From Microbispora siamensis (GTDB lineage Bacteria; Actinomycetota; Actinomycetes; Streptosporangiales; Streptosporangiaceae), in contig NZ_BOOF01000007.1 of NCBI RefSeq assembly GCF_016863095.1, positions 1-64,000 of the forward strand: a stretch of DNA of 64,000 nucleotides. Reading direction: 5' to 3'. The notes below the pieces were generated by a model, which was given only the letters and a program-made list of their open reading frames with translations, did not search any database and was not told the origin of the DNA. This document shows positions 17,081 through 25,666 of this stretch, one piece after another. Position numbers and translations under genes: made by a program. Each line of letters starts with the position of its first letter. Position 1 is the first letter of the stretch.

Positions 17081-17751
17081 TCAGGGTGCTGCTGGTGGAC
17101 GACCAGGCGCTCATCCGGGCCGGGTTCAGGGCGCTGCTCGACGCCGAGGACGGCGTGGAGGTGGTCGGCGAGGCGGGCGACGGCAGTGAGGGCCTGGCCC
17201 TGGCCGAGCGGCACGTCCCCGACGTCGCGCTCGTGGACGTCCAGATGCCGGTGATGGACGGCATCGAGACGACCCGCCGCATCGCCGCCGATCCCCGCCT
17301 GGCCGCCACCCGGGTGGTGATCCTGACCAACTACGGGCTCGACCGCTACGTGTTCGACGCGCTGCGGGCGGGCGCGAGCGGCTTCCTGCTCAAGGACACC
17401 GAGCCGGTGGAGCTTCTCCAGGCGATCAGGGTCGCGGCGCGCGGCGACGCCCTGCTGTCCCCGGCGGTCACCCGGACGCTCATCAGCGAGTACGTCTCCC
17501 GCCCTCCGGACGCCGTGCCGACGACGGCCCTGGAGGAGCTCACCAACCGCGAGCGGGAGGTCGTCTCCCTGGTCGCGCGCGGCCTCACCAACGAGGAGAT
17601 CGCCGCGCACATGGTGATCAGCCCGTTCACCGCCAAGACCCACGTCAGCAGGGCGATGACCAAGCTCGGCGCGCGGGACCGCGCCCAGCTCGTCGTCTTC
17701 GCCTACGAGTCCGGCCTGGTGGTCCCCCGAAGTTCCGCCAAGCCGGGCTGA
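17077..17751 (+). CDS. NarL/LuxR-family response regulator
   Basis: 224-residue regulator with an N-terminal receiver domain (VLLVDDQALIRAG, phosphoacceptor Asp in VALVDVQMPVMDGIE, Lys in GFLLKDT) and a C-terminal LuxR-type HTH (LTNREREVVSLVARGLTNEEIA, then TAKTHVSRAMTKLGARDR). The GTG start overlaps the kinase stop (GTGA) and is preceded by GGGGAGGG, so the two are translated together. It would be phosphorylated by that kinase and bind DNA as a dimer. Targets are not known; the dyad at 15728 is one candidate. Confidence 0.95.
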   Translation: MIRVLLVDDQALIRAGFRALLDAEDGVEVVGEAGDGSEGLALAERHVPDVALVDVQMPVMDGIETTRRIAADPRLAATRVVILTNYGLDRYVFDALRAGASGFLLKDTEPVELLQAIRVAARGDALLSPAVTRTLISEYVSRPPDAVPTTALEELTNREREVVSLVARGLTNEEIAAHMVISPFTAKTHVSRAMTKLGARDRAQLVVFAYESGLVVPRSSAKPG

Positions 17752-17807
17752 GCCGTTCTCCCCGGGTCTTGGGGACGCGGGCGGCGGGGGTATCTAAGAT
17801 CGCGTTC

Positions 17808-19460
17808 ATGGGTCTGCGTACGCCCGCGGCCGTGGTGCTCGCCCTGCTCACGCTCGCGGCCTGCTCCCCCGGCGGGTCGCCGGGGCCGGAAAACCTGGCC
17901 GCACGCGTCAACCCGCTGCCCGCCGACGTCCAAGGACCCGGTGCGGCCGTCTTCCTCGCCCGCGTGCCCGACAAGACGCGGGACGACCTGCTCGGCCTGA
18001 TCCGGGTGGGCCGGTTCGGCGACGCGCTGACGAGGGGCACATGGGTCCGCCGGCACGTGGAGGTCGCACTGGGTGACCCGGCCGCTCCCATCGCGGTACG
18101 CGACCCGGCCGCGCCCATCGCGGTACGCGACCCGGCCGCGCCCATCGCGGTACGCGGCCTGGCCGGGGATCCCCGGGACGCCGTCCTGGTCTCCGGCGAC
18201 GTGGTCGACGCCACGCTCCCCGGTCATGTCTTCGTCACCGGGACCTTCCCCGTCGGCCCCACCGTGTCCGCGACCACCGGGCGGTGCGTCCTCGTCCGTA
18301 CGGACGGCCGGACCGAGCAGCCAGGGCCCGAGGCGCAGTGCGAGCGCGCCCCCAACGGGGGCGTGTACTGGTACGCCCCGGGACCGACCAGCGCAGGCGG
18401 CGTCGACCTGCGCGACGGCACCGCGACCCCGAGGACCTCCGTACCGGCGTTTCCGGTGGCCGTCTCCCCCGACGGGCGCTACCTGGCGTCGCTGCGGGAC
18501 GACGCGCTCGTCATCACCGACACCCGCGGCGGCACCCCGGCGACTGTGGGCCGGTCGGACCGCGGCGCCCCCGGCGTCTTCACCGGCGACGGGTACGCGA
18601 CGGTCCTGCGGCAGGGCGACCGTCCGCCGGCACTGGCCGTCGCCGGCTTCCACGGCGAGGTCCGGCGGCTGGCAGAGGATGTCGGCGCGGTCGGCTTCGC
18701 CCCGGACGGCCGCCGTGCCCTCGCGACGGCGGGCCGTGCCCGCCCGCGCCTGGTCGTGGCCGACCTGCGGACGGGCACGCTCGCTCCGGTGAAAGGCTTC
18801 CCCGCGAGCGACGGCGGCGTGAAGATCGTCGTCGCGGGCGATCACGCGCTCGTCGCGGTGCTCGCCCGGGACGCGGACATCGGTGACCCGAAGCCTGCCG
18901 AGGTGTGGGAGGTCGACCTCCGGCAGGCCCGGGCGCGCCGGGCCGTCACCATACCGCGCGCCCGGCAGGCCGCTCCGCTCCCCGCCGTCCCATCGGGAGG
19001 GCAGCCGGCCGGTTCCGGAACGGACGCCCCGGGCGTTACGGGCATCCGTTTCGCGCCGGACGGCGTCGTGGCCGCCCTCACGTCCGAGGGGGTCGCCGCG
19101 GCCGGGCCGGCCGGTGCGTCCCCGGTCACGGCCCTTCCCGGGCGCCGGATCCTGTTCTCCGGCGACACCCGCGACGGTGGGGGCGGTGGCGGCGGCGACG
19201 GCGGCACCGGTGGCGGCTCGCTCACGGTGGTGAGCGAACCGGGTGCCGCCGTCCGGATCACCACCGGGGCCCGGGAGGACCAGACCGTCGCCGGGGTGCT
19301 GCCCACCGCCGACGGGCGGCACCTCATCGTCTCCTTGCGCCCCGGAGACAGCCTGCGCGCCGGTCCCGGCCCCGACGACGAGATCGTCGTGGCCCGCCTC
19401 GACGGCGGCGCCCCGCTCGTCCTCTATCGGGGCGTCGTCCTGGCCAGCGCCGGCCGCTAG
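17808..19460 (+). CDS. Lipoprotein with beta-propeller-like repeats
   Basis: 550-residue exported lipoprotein. The signal peptide ends in the lipobox LAAC (Cys about residue 20). The body shows repeated strands such as [34 protein letters not shown] and [13 protein letters not shown], the pattern of TolB/WD40-like propellers, so a single propeller is likely, with no catalytic residues recognised. A run of three identical nine-residue units lies near residues 90-116, and a Gly/Asp-rich loop near residue 460. The start is the ATG at 17808 because TAAGAT (17795-17800) stands 7 nt upstream, suggesting leaderless transcription. Function unknown; it may be a surface sensor partner of the two-component system just upstream. 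Confidence 0.82.
   Translation: MGLRTPAAVVLALLTLAACSPGGSPGPENLAARVNPLPADVQGPGAAVFLARVPDKTRDDLLGLIRVGRFGDALTRGTWVRRHVEVALGDPAAPIAVRDPAAPIAVRDPAAPIAVRGLAGDPRDAVLVSGDVVDATLPGHVFVTGTFPVGPTVSATTGRCVLVRTDGRTEQPGPEAQCERAPNGGVYWYAPGPTSAGGVDLRDGTATPRTSVPAFPVAVSPDGRYLASLRDDALVITDTRGGTPATVGRSDRGAPGVFTGDGYATVLRQGDRPPALAVAGFHGEVRRLAEDVGAVGFAPDGRRALATAGRARPRLVVADLRTGTLAPVKGFPASDGGVKIVVAGDHALVAVLARDADIGDPKPAEVWEVDLRQARARRAVTIPRARQAAPLPAVPSGGQPAGSGTDAPGVTGIRFAPDGVVAALTSEGVAAAGPAGASPVTALPGRRILFSGDTRDGGGGGGGDGGTGGGSLTVVSEPGAAVRITTGAREDQTVAGVLPTADGRHLIVSLRPGDSLRAGPGPDDEIVVARLDGGAPLVLYRGVVLASAGR
18075..18155 (+). repeat. Three 27-bp tandem repeats in the lipoprotein gene
   Basis: Three copies begin at 18075, 18102 and 18129 and encode DPAAPIAVR each time; the first differs at one base (CT for CG). 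The unit keeps the reading frame. Confidence 0.92.
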
Positions 19461-21682
19461 CGGACGTCGCGGAACAGCCGCTCGCGCACGCGGGCCGCCG
19501 CCTCGACCACGTTGGCGAGCGCCGCCTCGACCTGCTCGTACGAGCGGGTCTTCAGCCCGCAGTCGGGGTTGACCCACAACCGCTCGGCGGGCACCGTCCG
19601 CAACGCCTCCGTGAGCAGGTGCTCCACCTCGTCGGCGCCCGGCACGCGCGGCGAGTGGATGTCGTACACGCCCGGCCCCAATCCCCTGGGGAAGGCGCCG
19701 ACCGCGCCGAGCACGCGCCCCCGCGAGCGCGCCGACTCGATGCTCGTCACGTCGGCGTCGAGAGCGTCGATCGCGGCGAGGATCTCGTCGGCGTCCGAAT
19801 AGCACAGATGCGTGTGGATCTGCGTGTGCTCGCTCGCGCCCGAAGTGGCCCATCGGTAGGCCTCGACGGCCCACTCCAGGTAGGCGGCCTGCTCGGCGCG
19901 CCGCAGCGGCACCAGCTCGCGCAGCGCGGGCTCGTCGACCTGGATGACGCGGATGCCCGCCTCCTCCAGGTCGCCCACCTCCTCCCGTACGGCGTCGGCG
20001 ACCTGGAACACCACCTCGCGCAGCGGCAGGTCGTCGCGGACGAACGACCACGCCACGATCGTCACCGGGCCGGTGAGCATGCCCTTGACCGGCTTGCTCG
20101 TCAGCGACTGGGCGTACTCCGCCCAGCGGACGGTGATCGGCTCAGCCCGCCGCACGTCGCCGTGGAGGATGGGCGGCCGGGTGCAGCGCGAGCCGTACGA
20201 CTGGACCCAGCCGTGCCGGGTGACGGCGAAGCCGTCGAGGTGCTCGGCGAAATACTGCACCATGTCGTTGCGCTCGGGCTCGCCGTGCACGAGGACGTCC
20301 AGCCCCAGCCGCTCCTGCAGCGCGATCACCTGCTCGATCTCCGCGCGGACCATGCTCTCGTACGCCGCCTCGCCGATCTCCCCTGCCGCCAGGGCCGCCC
20401 GCGCCCGGCGCAGCTCGCCCGTCTGGGGGAAGGAGCCGATCGTGGTGACCGGAAGAAGCGGCAGCTTCAGGTGCTCGGCCTGCGCCGCGGCCCGCACGGC
20501 GTAGGGCGCGCGGCCCTCCGCAGCCCGGACCCGGGAGGGGTGCGGTCGGTCCTCCGGAGCGGAGTGTCCGGGCAGGTGACGGCCAGGTGTGGCGGCGAGC
20601 AGAGCCGCGAGGTCGGCCACCTCGGCGACCTTCTGCTCGGCGAACGCCAGCCGCTCCCGCAGCGCCGGATCGAGGCCGGTCTCCCGTTCCACGTCGTACG
20701 GCACGTGGAGGAGCGAGCACGACGTGCTCACCACGACCCGCCCGGCGCGCTCCCGTACGGCGAGCAGCATGGCCAGCGCGCGGTCCCGGTCGGTGCGCCA
20801 CACGTCCCGGCCCGACACCACTCCGGCGACGACCGTCTTGCCGGCCAGGGCCTCCACACCGTGGGCCGTGCCCCGGACGAGGTCCAGGCCGACGGCCTCG
20901 ACCGGCGTTCCGGCCAGGACGGGCAGCGCGTCGCCGAGATCCCCGAAATAGGAGGCGACCAGCAGCGCGGGCCGGTTCTCCAGCCGTCCCAGCCGTCCGT
21001 ACGCCGCCTCGACCGCGGCCAGCTCGGCGGCGGTGCGGTCGGCGACCAGCGCTGGCTCGTCCAGCTGCACCCAGCCGACGCCCTCCGCGGCCAGCTCGGC
21101 CAGCAGGCGCGCGTACACCTCGACCGCGTCGTCCAGCCGGTCGAGCGGGGCGAAGCCGTCCGGGCTGCCGGGGGCGGCCTGCGACAGCAGCAGGAACGTC
21201 ACCGGCCCGACCACCACCGGCCGGGTCTCCAGCCCCAGCGCGCGGGCCTCGCGTACCTCCGCCAGCGGCTTGGCGGCGTCGAGCGAGAAGACCGTGTCCG
21301 GGCCGATCTCGGGCACGATGTAGTGGTAGTTGGTGTCGAACCACTTGGTCATGCGCAGCGGGGCGATCCCCTCGGCGCCGCGGGCCATCGCGAAGTATGT
21401 CGTCAGGTCGTCGTCGTGCCGGTAACGCGCGGGCACCGCGCCCAGCAGCACCGCCGTGTCGAGCACCTGGTCGTAGTAGGAGAACGTGTTCGACGGCAGC
21501 CCTTCCAGGCCGAGCGCGGCGAGCCGCCGCCAGGTGTCCTCCCGCACCCGCCGCGCGGTCTCCTCCAGGCCCGCCCGGCTGGAACGCCCCTCCCAGTACG
21601 ACTCCAGCGCCCGCTTCAACTCCCGATCCGGCCCGATCCTCGGATACCCCAGCGCGGTCGATGCGGGAAAAGACGACGTCAT
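19457..21682 (-). CDS. metE: Cobalamin-independent methionine synthase
   Basis: 741-residue MetE, which transfers a methyl group from methyltetrahydropteroyl-triglutamate to homocysteine. The N-terminal half starts with [18 protein letters not shown] and contains [14 protein letters not shown]; the catalytic half has [40 protein letters not shown], and the zinc-site ends HTHLCYSD and [10 protein letters not shown], consistent with His/Cys/Glu/Cys ligands. Length is normal. The ATG at 21682 is chosen because GAGGAG lies five bases before it; GTG codons at 21688/21685 are alternatives. The 3' end overlaps the lipoprotein gene by four bases in convergent orientation. The upstream leader (21692-21932) is unusual and probably regulatory. 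Confidence 0.96.
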   Translation of the reverse strand: MTSSFPASTALGYPRIGPDRELKRALESYWEGRSSRAGLEETARRVREDTWRRLAALGLEGLPSNTFSYYDQVLDTAVLLGAVPARYRHDDDLTTYFAMARGAEGIAPLRMTKWFDTNYHYIVPEIGPDTVFSLDAAKPLAEVREARALGLETRPVVVGPVTFLLLSQAAPGSPDGFAPLDRLDDAVEVYARLLAELAAEGVGWVQLDEPALVADRTAAELAAVEAAYGRLGRLENRPALLVASYFGDLGDALPVLAGTPVEAVGLDLVRGTAHGVEALAGKTVVAGVVSGRDVWRTDRDRALAMLLAVRERAGRVVVSTSCSLLHVPYDVERETGLDPALRERLAFAEQKVAEVADLAALLAATPGRHLPGHSAPEDRPHPSRVRAAEGRAPYAVRAAAQAEHLKLPLLPVTTIGSFPQTGELRRARAALAAGEIGEAAYESMVRAEIEQVIALQERLGLDVLVHGEPERNDMVQYFAEHLDGFAVTRHGWVQSYGSRCTRPPILHGDVRRAEPITVRWAEYAQSLTSKPVKGMLTGPVTIVAWSFVRDDLPLREVVFQVADAVREEVGDLEEAGIRVIQVDEPALRELVPLRRAEQAAYLEWAVEAYRWATSGASEHTQIHTHLCYSDADEILAAIDALDADVTSIESARSRGRVLGAVGAFPRGLGPGVYDIHSPRVPGADEVEHLLTEALRTVPAERLWVNPDCGLKTRSYEQVEAALANVVEAAARVRERLFRDVR

Positions 21683-21691
21683 CACCACTCC

Positions 21692-21805
21692 TCATGCGTC
21701 GAACAGAACGCTCGCATCCTCTCCGTACGCGGCTGTGCCGCACCGGATCCATTGCCCACGCTTATGGATCACTTCGCCGTCGTCCTGATAACCGCCGGCA
21801 TCCAT
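21692..21805 (-). CDS. 37-codon ORF in the metE leader
   Basis: A short frame runs from ATG 21805 to a TGA that ends four bases before the earliest metE GTG. Its residues (GQWIRCGTAAYGED near the middle, 37 in total) are not the Arg/Ala/Pro mix of antisense shadows, and its codon third positions are about two-thirds GC, lower than neighbours. No ribosome-binding site is clear. Its start lies inside one arm of the 10-bp inverted repeat at 21760-21809, so translation could alter leader folding. It may instead be a small protein of its own. I do not recognise it. Confidence 0.35.
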   Translation of the reverse strand: MDAGGYQDDGEVIHKRGQWIRCGTAAYGEDASVLFDA

Positions 21806-21809
21806 AAGC
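21746..21809 (-). promoter_or_regulatory. Competing hairpins in the metE leader
   Basis: GCTTATGGAT and its complement form a perfect 10-bp inverted repeat (21760-21769 with 21800-21809, 30-nt loop). The inner arm can also pair with GATCCAT/ATGGATC (21746-21752 with 21764-21770, 11-nt loop). The two hairpins share 21764-21769 and cannot form together, which is the pattern of an attenuator-like switch ahead of metE. The same dyads could instead be DNA sites for a methionine regulator. Confidence 0.45.
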
Positions 21810-21834
21810 CGGCGCGAACGTGATCGAGGGCGTG

Positions 21835-21932
21835 GGTGACGATTCCTGTCCGGTCGGCAGGCTGGACAAGGAAGCCGTACCGCCGCGGCACTGGCACCTC
21901 CCGGGAGAGGAGGACAGACTGCCGCTGTCACC
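21835..21932. ncRNA. Possible structured RNA between metE and the next gene
   Basis: A closing helix GGTGAC/GTCACC (21835-21840, 21927-21932) encloses a stem of TTCCTGTCC (21843-21851) with GGACAAGGAA (21864-21873, one bulged A) and a second stem GCGGCA/TGCCGC (21885-21890, 21920-21925) containing a CTCCCGGGAG palindrome. This makes a compact three-way junction. It could act on the plus strand ahead of the gene at 21972 or on the minus strand ahead of metE. It does not convincingly fit the cobalamin, SAM or SAH riboswitch consensus I can recall. Confidence 0.3.
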
Positions 21933-21971
21933 GCTTTCGACTACCGACGATCTTTATTTGCTTGGGGATTC

Positions 21972-22457
21972 ATGCAGCTGTGGCACTCGATCACACTCGT
22001 CGCCAAATTGGCCCTTCCATTCCTCATGATGTTCTCGGCCTACATCGGGGCACGCAGGGCGCGGCAACGTCGCGAAAGATTCAACGCCGCACGGCGCCTG
22101 GGTCTCCCCAGCGGGCGGATCAGGATGATGGGTGCCGTGCGCCTACGCCAGGCCACAACCTGGGGAGCATGGCATCACGGCATTTTGGATCTCGAAGCCG
22201 GCCGTCTCACGTATACCGGCAGGCTGGACGGCCGGCGCAAGGCGACGACGGATCTCACCGGCATGATCATGAAGGGAGATCGCCCTGTCACCGCATTCGA
22301 GCGCTGGAAGTGGAGCCACCCCATTCGGTTACGCGCCGTCCTCGAATGCGAGCATCCGGAGCTGGGTGTGGTGGAACTCGCCGTCGAAGAGTCTGATGCG
22401 GATATCGTCTCCAGCGTCTTCGCGAGAAAGCGTCCACCGAGATCCGGCGAGCAATGA
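21972..22457 (+). CDS. Small membrane-anchored protein of unknown function
   Basis: 161 residues. One N-terminal membrane segment (about residues 6-26, LVAKLALPFLMMFSAYIGA) is followed by a basic stretch and a cytoplasmic domain with WGAWHHGILDLEAGRLTYTG, which vaguely recalls DUF2550-type proteins; I am not confident of that link. The codon third positions are less GC-rich than in the neighbours, and the upstream region is locally AT-rich. A weak GGGG precedes the ATG. The gene follows the possible structured RNA at 21835-21932. Function unknown. Confidence 0.65.
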   Translation: MQLWHSITLVAKLALPFLMMFSAYIGARRARQRRERFNAARRLGLPSGRIRMMGAVRLRQATTWGAWHHGILDLEAGRLTYTGRLDGRRKATTDLTGMIMKGDRPVTAFERWKWSHPIRLRAVLECEHPELGVVELAVEESDADIVSSVFARKRPPRSGEQ

Positions 22458-22505
22458 TCGAGAATCGAGAGCCGGCAATGGCTGCCGCAGTCGCTTTGCT
22501 GTGGC

Positions 22506-23357
22506 TCAGCGGGGGGCGTCCATGCGCTGTGTGCCGATGACCGCCAGCAGCCGTAGCGCCTCTTCTGACGGCGAACCGGGGACGGCGGTGTAGATCACCA
22601 CCTGCTGATCGCGGTCGATGATGTCAAGGGCGTCGCAGTTCACGGTGATCGGGCCGACCAGCGGGTGCTGGAAGGTCTTGCACAGTGTGGGCCCGGCCGC
22701 CACCTCGTGGGCAGCCCACAGCCGCGCGAACTCCGGGCTCTTCGCGAGGAGTTCGTCCACCAGCCCGGTCACCTCGGGCGAGTCGGGGTAACGGGCGGCA
22801 GCGGCACGCAGGCGCCGGGCCGCGTGGCGGGCGAAGTCGTCGGCGTCGGAGACCCCGTACAACCGCCGTCCCCCGTGCCGCGGGCCGAGGAACGCGCGGC
22901 GCACCAGGTTGCGGTCGCGCCGCGGCAGGGCAGAGAAGTCCTCCATGAGGGCGGCCGCCAGCTCGTTCCAGGCGAGCACCTCGAGCGTCGCGGACGTCAC
23001 GAACGCGGCGGCCTGCGGCAACCTCTCCAGCAGGTCGAGGATGCTCTGCCGCACCTCGCGCGGGGGCCCCGGCGGCGGGGCGGGCGGCGCGCCGGCGAGG
23101 TGGTGGAGGTGGGCGCGCTCGGCGTCCGTCAGGCGCAGGGCCCGGGCAAGCCCGGCCAGCACCTCCCGCGAGGGGCGCGGACCTCGGGCCTGCTCCAGCC
23201 GCGTGTAGTACTCGGTCGAGATGAACGCCAACTGCGCCGCCTCCTCACGCCGCAGCCCCGGAGTACGGCGCCTGGGCCCGGCGGGCAGTCCCACGTCGGC
23301 AGGGCTGATCCGCTCGCGCCTGCTGCGCAGGAAATCGGCCAGTTCTCGTCGGTTCAC
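22506..23357 (-). CDS. XRE-family regulator with MmyB-like ligand domain
   Basis: 283-residue regulator. The N-terminal HTH (about residues 20-75, RTPGLRREEAAQLAFISTEYYTRLEQARG) is followed by an MmyB-like domain with LRLTDAERAHLHHLAG, NELAAALMEDFSALPRRDRNLVRRAFL and the end block FQHPLVGPITVNCDALDIIDRDQQVVIYTAVPGSPSEEALRLL. Such proteins usually repress a neighbouring oxidoreductase gene and may bind a fatty-acid-like ligand. It diverges from an SDR gene, with an inverted repeat in the gap, so that gene is the probable target. Confidence 0.93.
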   Translation of the reverse strand: MNRRELADFLRSRRERISPADVGLPAGPRRRTPGLRREEAAQLAFISTEYYTRLEQARGPRPSREVLAGLARALRLTDAERAHLHHLAGAPPAPPPGPPREVRQSILDLLERLPQAAAFVTSATLEVLAWNELAAALMEDFSALPRRDRNLVRRAFLGPRHGGRRLYGVSDADDFARHAARRLRAAAARYPDSPEVTGLVDELLAKSPEFARLWAAHEVAAGPTLCKTFQHPLVGPITVNCDALDIIDRDQQVVIYTAVPGSPSEEALRLLAVIGTQRMDAPR

Positions 23358-23386
23358 ACCTCCAGTCTGCCCAGCGCGTGGAGCCT

Positions 23387-23411
23387 ATCCAGGTACAGCC
23401 GATGCCTGGAT
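23387..23411. promoter_or_regulatory. Inverted repeat ATCCAGG-N11-CCTGGAT between XRE regulator and SDR genes
   Basis: The 7-bp arms are perfect and lie centrally in the 85-bp divergent gap. It is the best operator candidate for the XRE regulator, and could block the SDR promoter. Confidence 0.55.
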
Positions 23412-23442
23412 GAGCCGCGTCCAGCGGCGCAGGCTCACTGCC

Positions 23443-24252
23443 ATGGACAACACACCGACCACCGACACACCCACCCAGACCACGCCCGCCGCCGCGGGCC
23501 TGCTGGCCGGCAAGGTCGCCTTCGTCAGCGGCGCCGGACGCGGTATCGGAGCCGCCGCCGCGCGGCTGTTCGCCCGGGAGGGCGCCCGAGTGCTGCTCGC
23601 GGCCCGGACGGAGGCCCAGCTGAAGGCGGTGACCGAGGAGATCCGGGCGGCGGGCGGCACCGCGGACTACGTGGTGTGCGACCTGGCCGACGCGGCGAGC
23701 GTGCGCGCCGCCGTGAACCGCGCCGTGGACCTGTACGGCCGGCTCGACGTCGCCTTCAACAACGGGGCGATTGGCCAGCAGCCCGGCCCGATGGACCGGA
23801 TGCCGGAGGCCGACTTCGACCGCATCTACGCCGTGAACCTCAAGGGCGTCTGGCTGGCCATGGTCGCCGAGGTGGAGGCGATCCGGGCCACCGCGGGCAC
23901 GGGCGCCATCGTCAACAACTCGTCCGTCGGCAGTTGGGGAGGCAACCCGGAGCTGCCGGCCTACGGCGCGATGAAACGGGCGGTCAACAGCCTCACCGAG
24001 TCGGCCGCCGTCACCTACGGCCCCGAAGGCATCCGCGTCAACGCCATCGCTCCCGGCAACACGCTCACCGAGATGATCCGCGCCTGGGAAGCGGAGTCCC
24101 CCGGTCTCCAGGAGCGGCTCACGGCGCTGACACCGCTGCGCCGCGGGGCCGACCCGGCCGAGATCGCCGAGGCCGCCGACTGGCTGCTGAGCGACCGCTC
24201 CTCCTTCGTGACCGGCGCCGTCCTGCGCGTCGACGGCGGCGCCCGCGTCTGA
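23443..24252 (+). CDS. SDR family oxidoreductase
   Basis: 269-residue short-chain dehydrogenase with SGAGRGIG (Ser replacing the first Thr) as nucleotide-binding loop, NNGAIG, the catalytic YGAMK and a C-terminal VTGAVLRVDGGARV. The first 20 residues are Thr/Pro-rich and probably flexible. The ATG at 23443 is used; an upstream extension is a shadow of the regulator. The arrangement with a divergent MmyB-type regulator is common and suggests substrate-induced expression. Substrate unknown. Confidence 0.9.
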   Translation: MDNTPTTDTPTQTTPAAAGLLAGKVAFVSGAGRGIGAAAARLFAREGARVLLAARTEAQLKAVTEEIRAAGGTADYVVCDLADAASVRAAVNRAVDLYGRLDVAFNNGAIGQQPGPMDRMPEADFDRIYAVNLKGVWLAMVAEVEAIRATAGTGAIVNNSSVGSWGGNPELPAYGAMKRAVNSLTESAAVTYGPEGIRVNAIAPGNTLTEMIRAWEAESPGLQERLTALTPLRRGADPAEIAEAADWLLSDRSSFVTGAVLRVDGGARV

Positions 24253-24258
24253 GCCGCG

Positions 24259-24600
24259 TCAGCTCGCGAGGTACGCGGCCGCTACTCGTTTGGGCACGAC
24301 CATGCGCCAGGCGTCGATGACGAGCTCCCGCATCTCGGTCTCGTCGATGGCCGCCATCCTGACCCGGACCCACTGGTAGCGCTCGTCCGAAGGAAGGGGC
24401 ATGAGGAACTTCTCCGGCTCGGATGCCACGAGGGCCGCCCGCTCCTCCTTGGGGAACGCGAAGCCCATCAGGGTCTCGTCCGGAGAGACGGAGGCGTACA
24501 CGATGCCCCTGACCCGGAACTTCACGTGGTCGCGCACGAGCGCTTCCTCGGTGCGGGGCAGTGCCCGCGCGACCCGCCGCACATCGTCGACCGTGACCAT
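24259..24600 (-). CDS. MmcQ/YjbR family protein
   Basis: 113-residue single-domain protein of the MmcQ/YjbR (CyaY-like fold) family: VDDVRRVARALPRTEEAL, KFRVRGIVYASVSPDE, and RYQWVRVRMAAIDETEMRELVIDAWRMVVPKRVA near the end. The family is described as DNA-binding-like but has no settled function. It is convergent with the SDR gene with only six bases between the stops. Confidence 0.88.
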   Translation of the reverse strand: MVTVDDVRRVARALPRTEEALVRDHVKFRVRGIVYASVSPDETLMGFAFPKEERAALVASEPEKFLMPLPSDERYQWVRVRMAAIDETEMRELVIDAWRMVVPKRVAAAYLAS

Positions 24601-24754
24601 CAGAGGCCTTCCTCAAAGATCGAACATCGTCACGGTCGAACGTTAGCCGCGGCCACCGACATTCCGGCGCCGGTCCCGTCGCGCAGACGGGATCGGCGCC
24701 CCCGACGGCCAGTGGGAAATCCCTCGCGGAGGCCGCGCGGCGGGTGCCAGACTC

Positions 24755-25585
24755 ATGGCGATGATCGATCCTCGACTCACGGACCGGGTGGCGCTGGTCA
24801 CCGGGGCGAACCAGGGCATCGGCGCGGCCATCGCGGTCGCGCTGGCCGCGTGCGGGGCGGCGGTCCTCCTCACGTACAAGCGGCTCGATCCCGCCGAGCA
24901 CGCCGGCGATCCGGCCTTCCCCGAGGCGTACGGCAGGCTGCGGGCACGGGACGCCGAGGAGGTCGTGACCCGCATCAGGCGAGAGGGCGGCCGAGCCGAG
25001 CAGATCGAGGCCGAGCTCGCCGACGCCACCGCCATCGGGGGCCTGTTCGACAGGGCGGAGGCGGCCTTCGGCCCGGTGGAGATCCTGGTCAACAATGCCA
25101 GCGGCTGGGTGGCCGACACCTTTCTGCCCGACGCCCGCGACCGCTTCGGACGGGCGCTGCGCCCCGTCGACGCCGATTCGCACGATCGGCAGTTCGCGGT
25201 GGACGTGCGCGCACCGGCCCTGCTGATCGCGGAATTCGCCCGCCGCCACGTACGGCGCGGCGCCACATGGGGGCGGATCATCGGGCTCACCTCCGGCGGC
25301 CCGGAGGGGTTCCCCGAAGAGGTCTCCTACGGCGCGGCCAAGGCGGCTCAGGAGAACTACACCATGTCCGCCGCGGCCGAACTCGGCCGCTACGGAATCA
25401 CGGCGAACATGGTCCGTCCGCCCGCCACCGACACCGGCTGGATCACCCCCGTGGTCGAGGAGGCCGTCCGCACGACAAGCCCCCTGCGGCACGTCGGCAC
25501 GCCGGAGGAGGTCGCCGAAGTGATCGTCTTCCTGGCCTCGCATCAGGCCCGTCACGTCACCGGGCAGATCATCGCCATGTCCTGA
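24755..25585 (+). CDS. SDR family oxidoreductase
   Basis: 276-residue short-chain dehydrogenase: TGANQGIG, NNASGW, catalytic YGAAK and an end block HVTGQIIAMS. It has an insertion after the second strand (LDPAEHAGDPAFPEAYGRLR) that is not usual in FabG-type enzymes. Two ATGs, at 24755 and 24761, are possible starts. No clear operon partner; substrate unknown. Confidence 0.88.
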   Translation: MAMIDPRLTDRVALVTGANQGIGAAIAVALAACGAAVLLTYKRLDPAEHAGDPAFPEAYGRLRARDAEEVVTRIRREGGRAEQIEAELADATAIGGLFDRAEAAFGPVEILVNNASGWVADTFLPDARDRFGRALRPVDADSHDRQFAVDVRAPALLIAEFARRHVRRGATWGRIIGLTSGGPEGFPEEVSYGAAKAAQENYTMSAAAELGRYGITANMVRPPATDTGWITPVVEEAVRTTSPLRHVGTPEEVAEVIVFLASHQARHVTGQIIAMS

Positions 25586-25606
25586 GCCCGCCGCCACGCC
25601 GGACGA

Positions 25607-25629
25607 CAGGCCGTCGGCGGGGCGGCCTG
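25607..25629. terminator. Hairpin between convergent SDR and methyltransferase genes
   Basis: CAGGCCG (25607-25613) pairs with CGGCCTG (25623-25629) over a 9-nt loop in the 81-bp convergent gap. No U-tract. Confidence 0.45.
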
Positions 25630-25666
25630 CAGCGCTGCGCCATGAACTCCTCGGCCGGCCGTACGC

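Noticed and set aside
16843..18155. CRISPR-like array from the tandem repeats
   Set aside because: The units are contiguous, in frame and have no spacers; they are coding slippage repeats.
18905..21823. 972-codon plus-strand frame over metE
   Set aside because: Antisense of metE with shadow composition; metE motifs are unambiguous on the other strand.
21835..21945. Cobalamin riboswitch for metE
   Set aside because: The partial similarity is on the strand away from metE, GGTG-to-CACTG spacing is too long and the B12 box is not convincing; listed only as an unassigned structured RNA.
24259..25585. Toxin-antitoxin role for the MmcQ/YjbR and SDR neighbours
   Set aside because: Neither family is known as such and the genes converge or are separately oriented.
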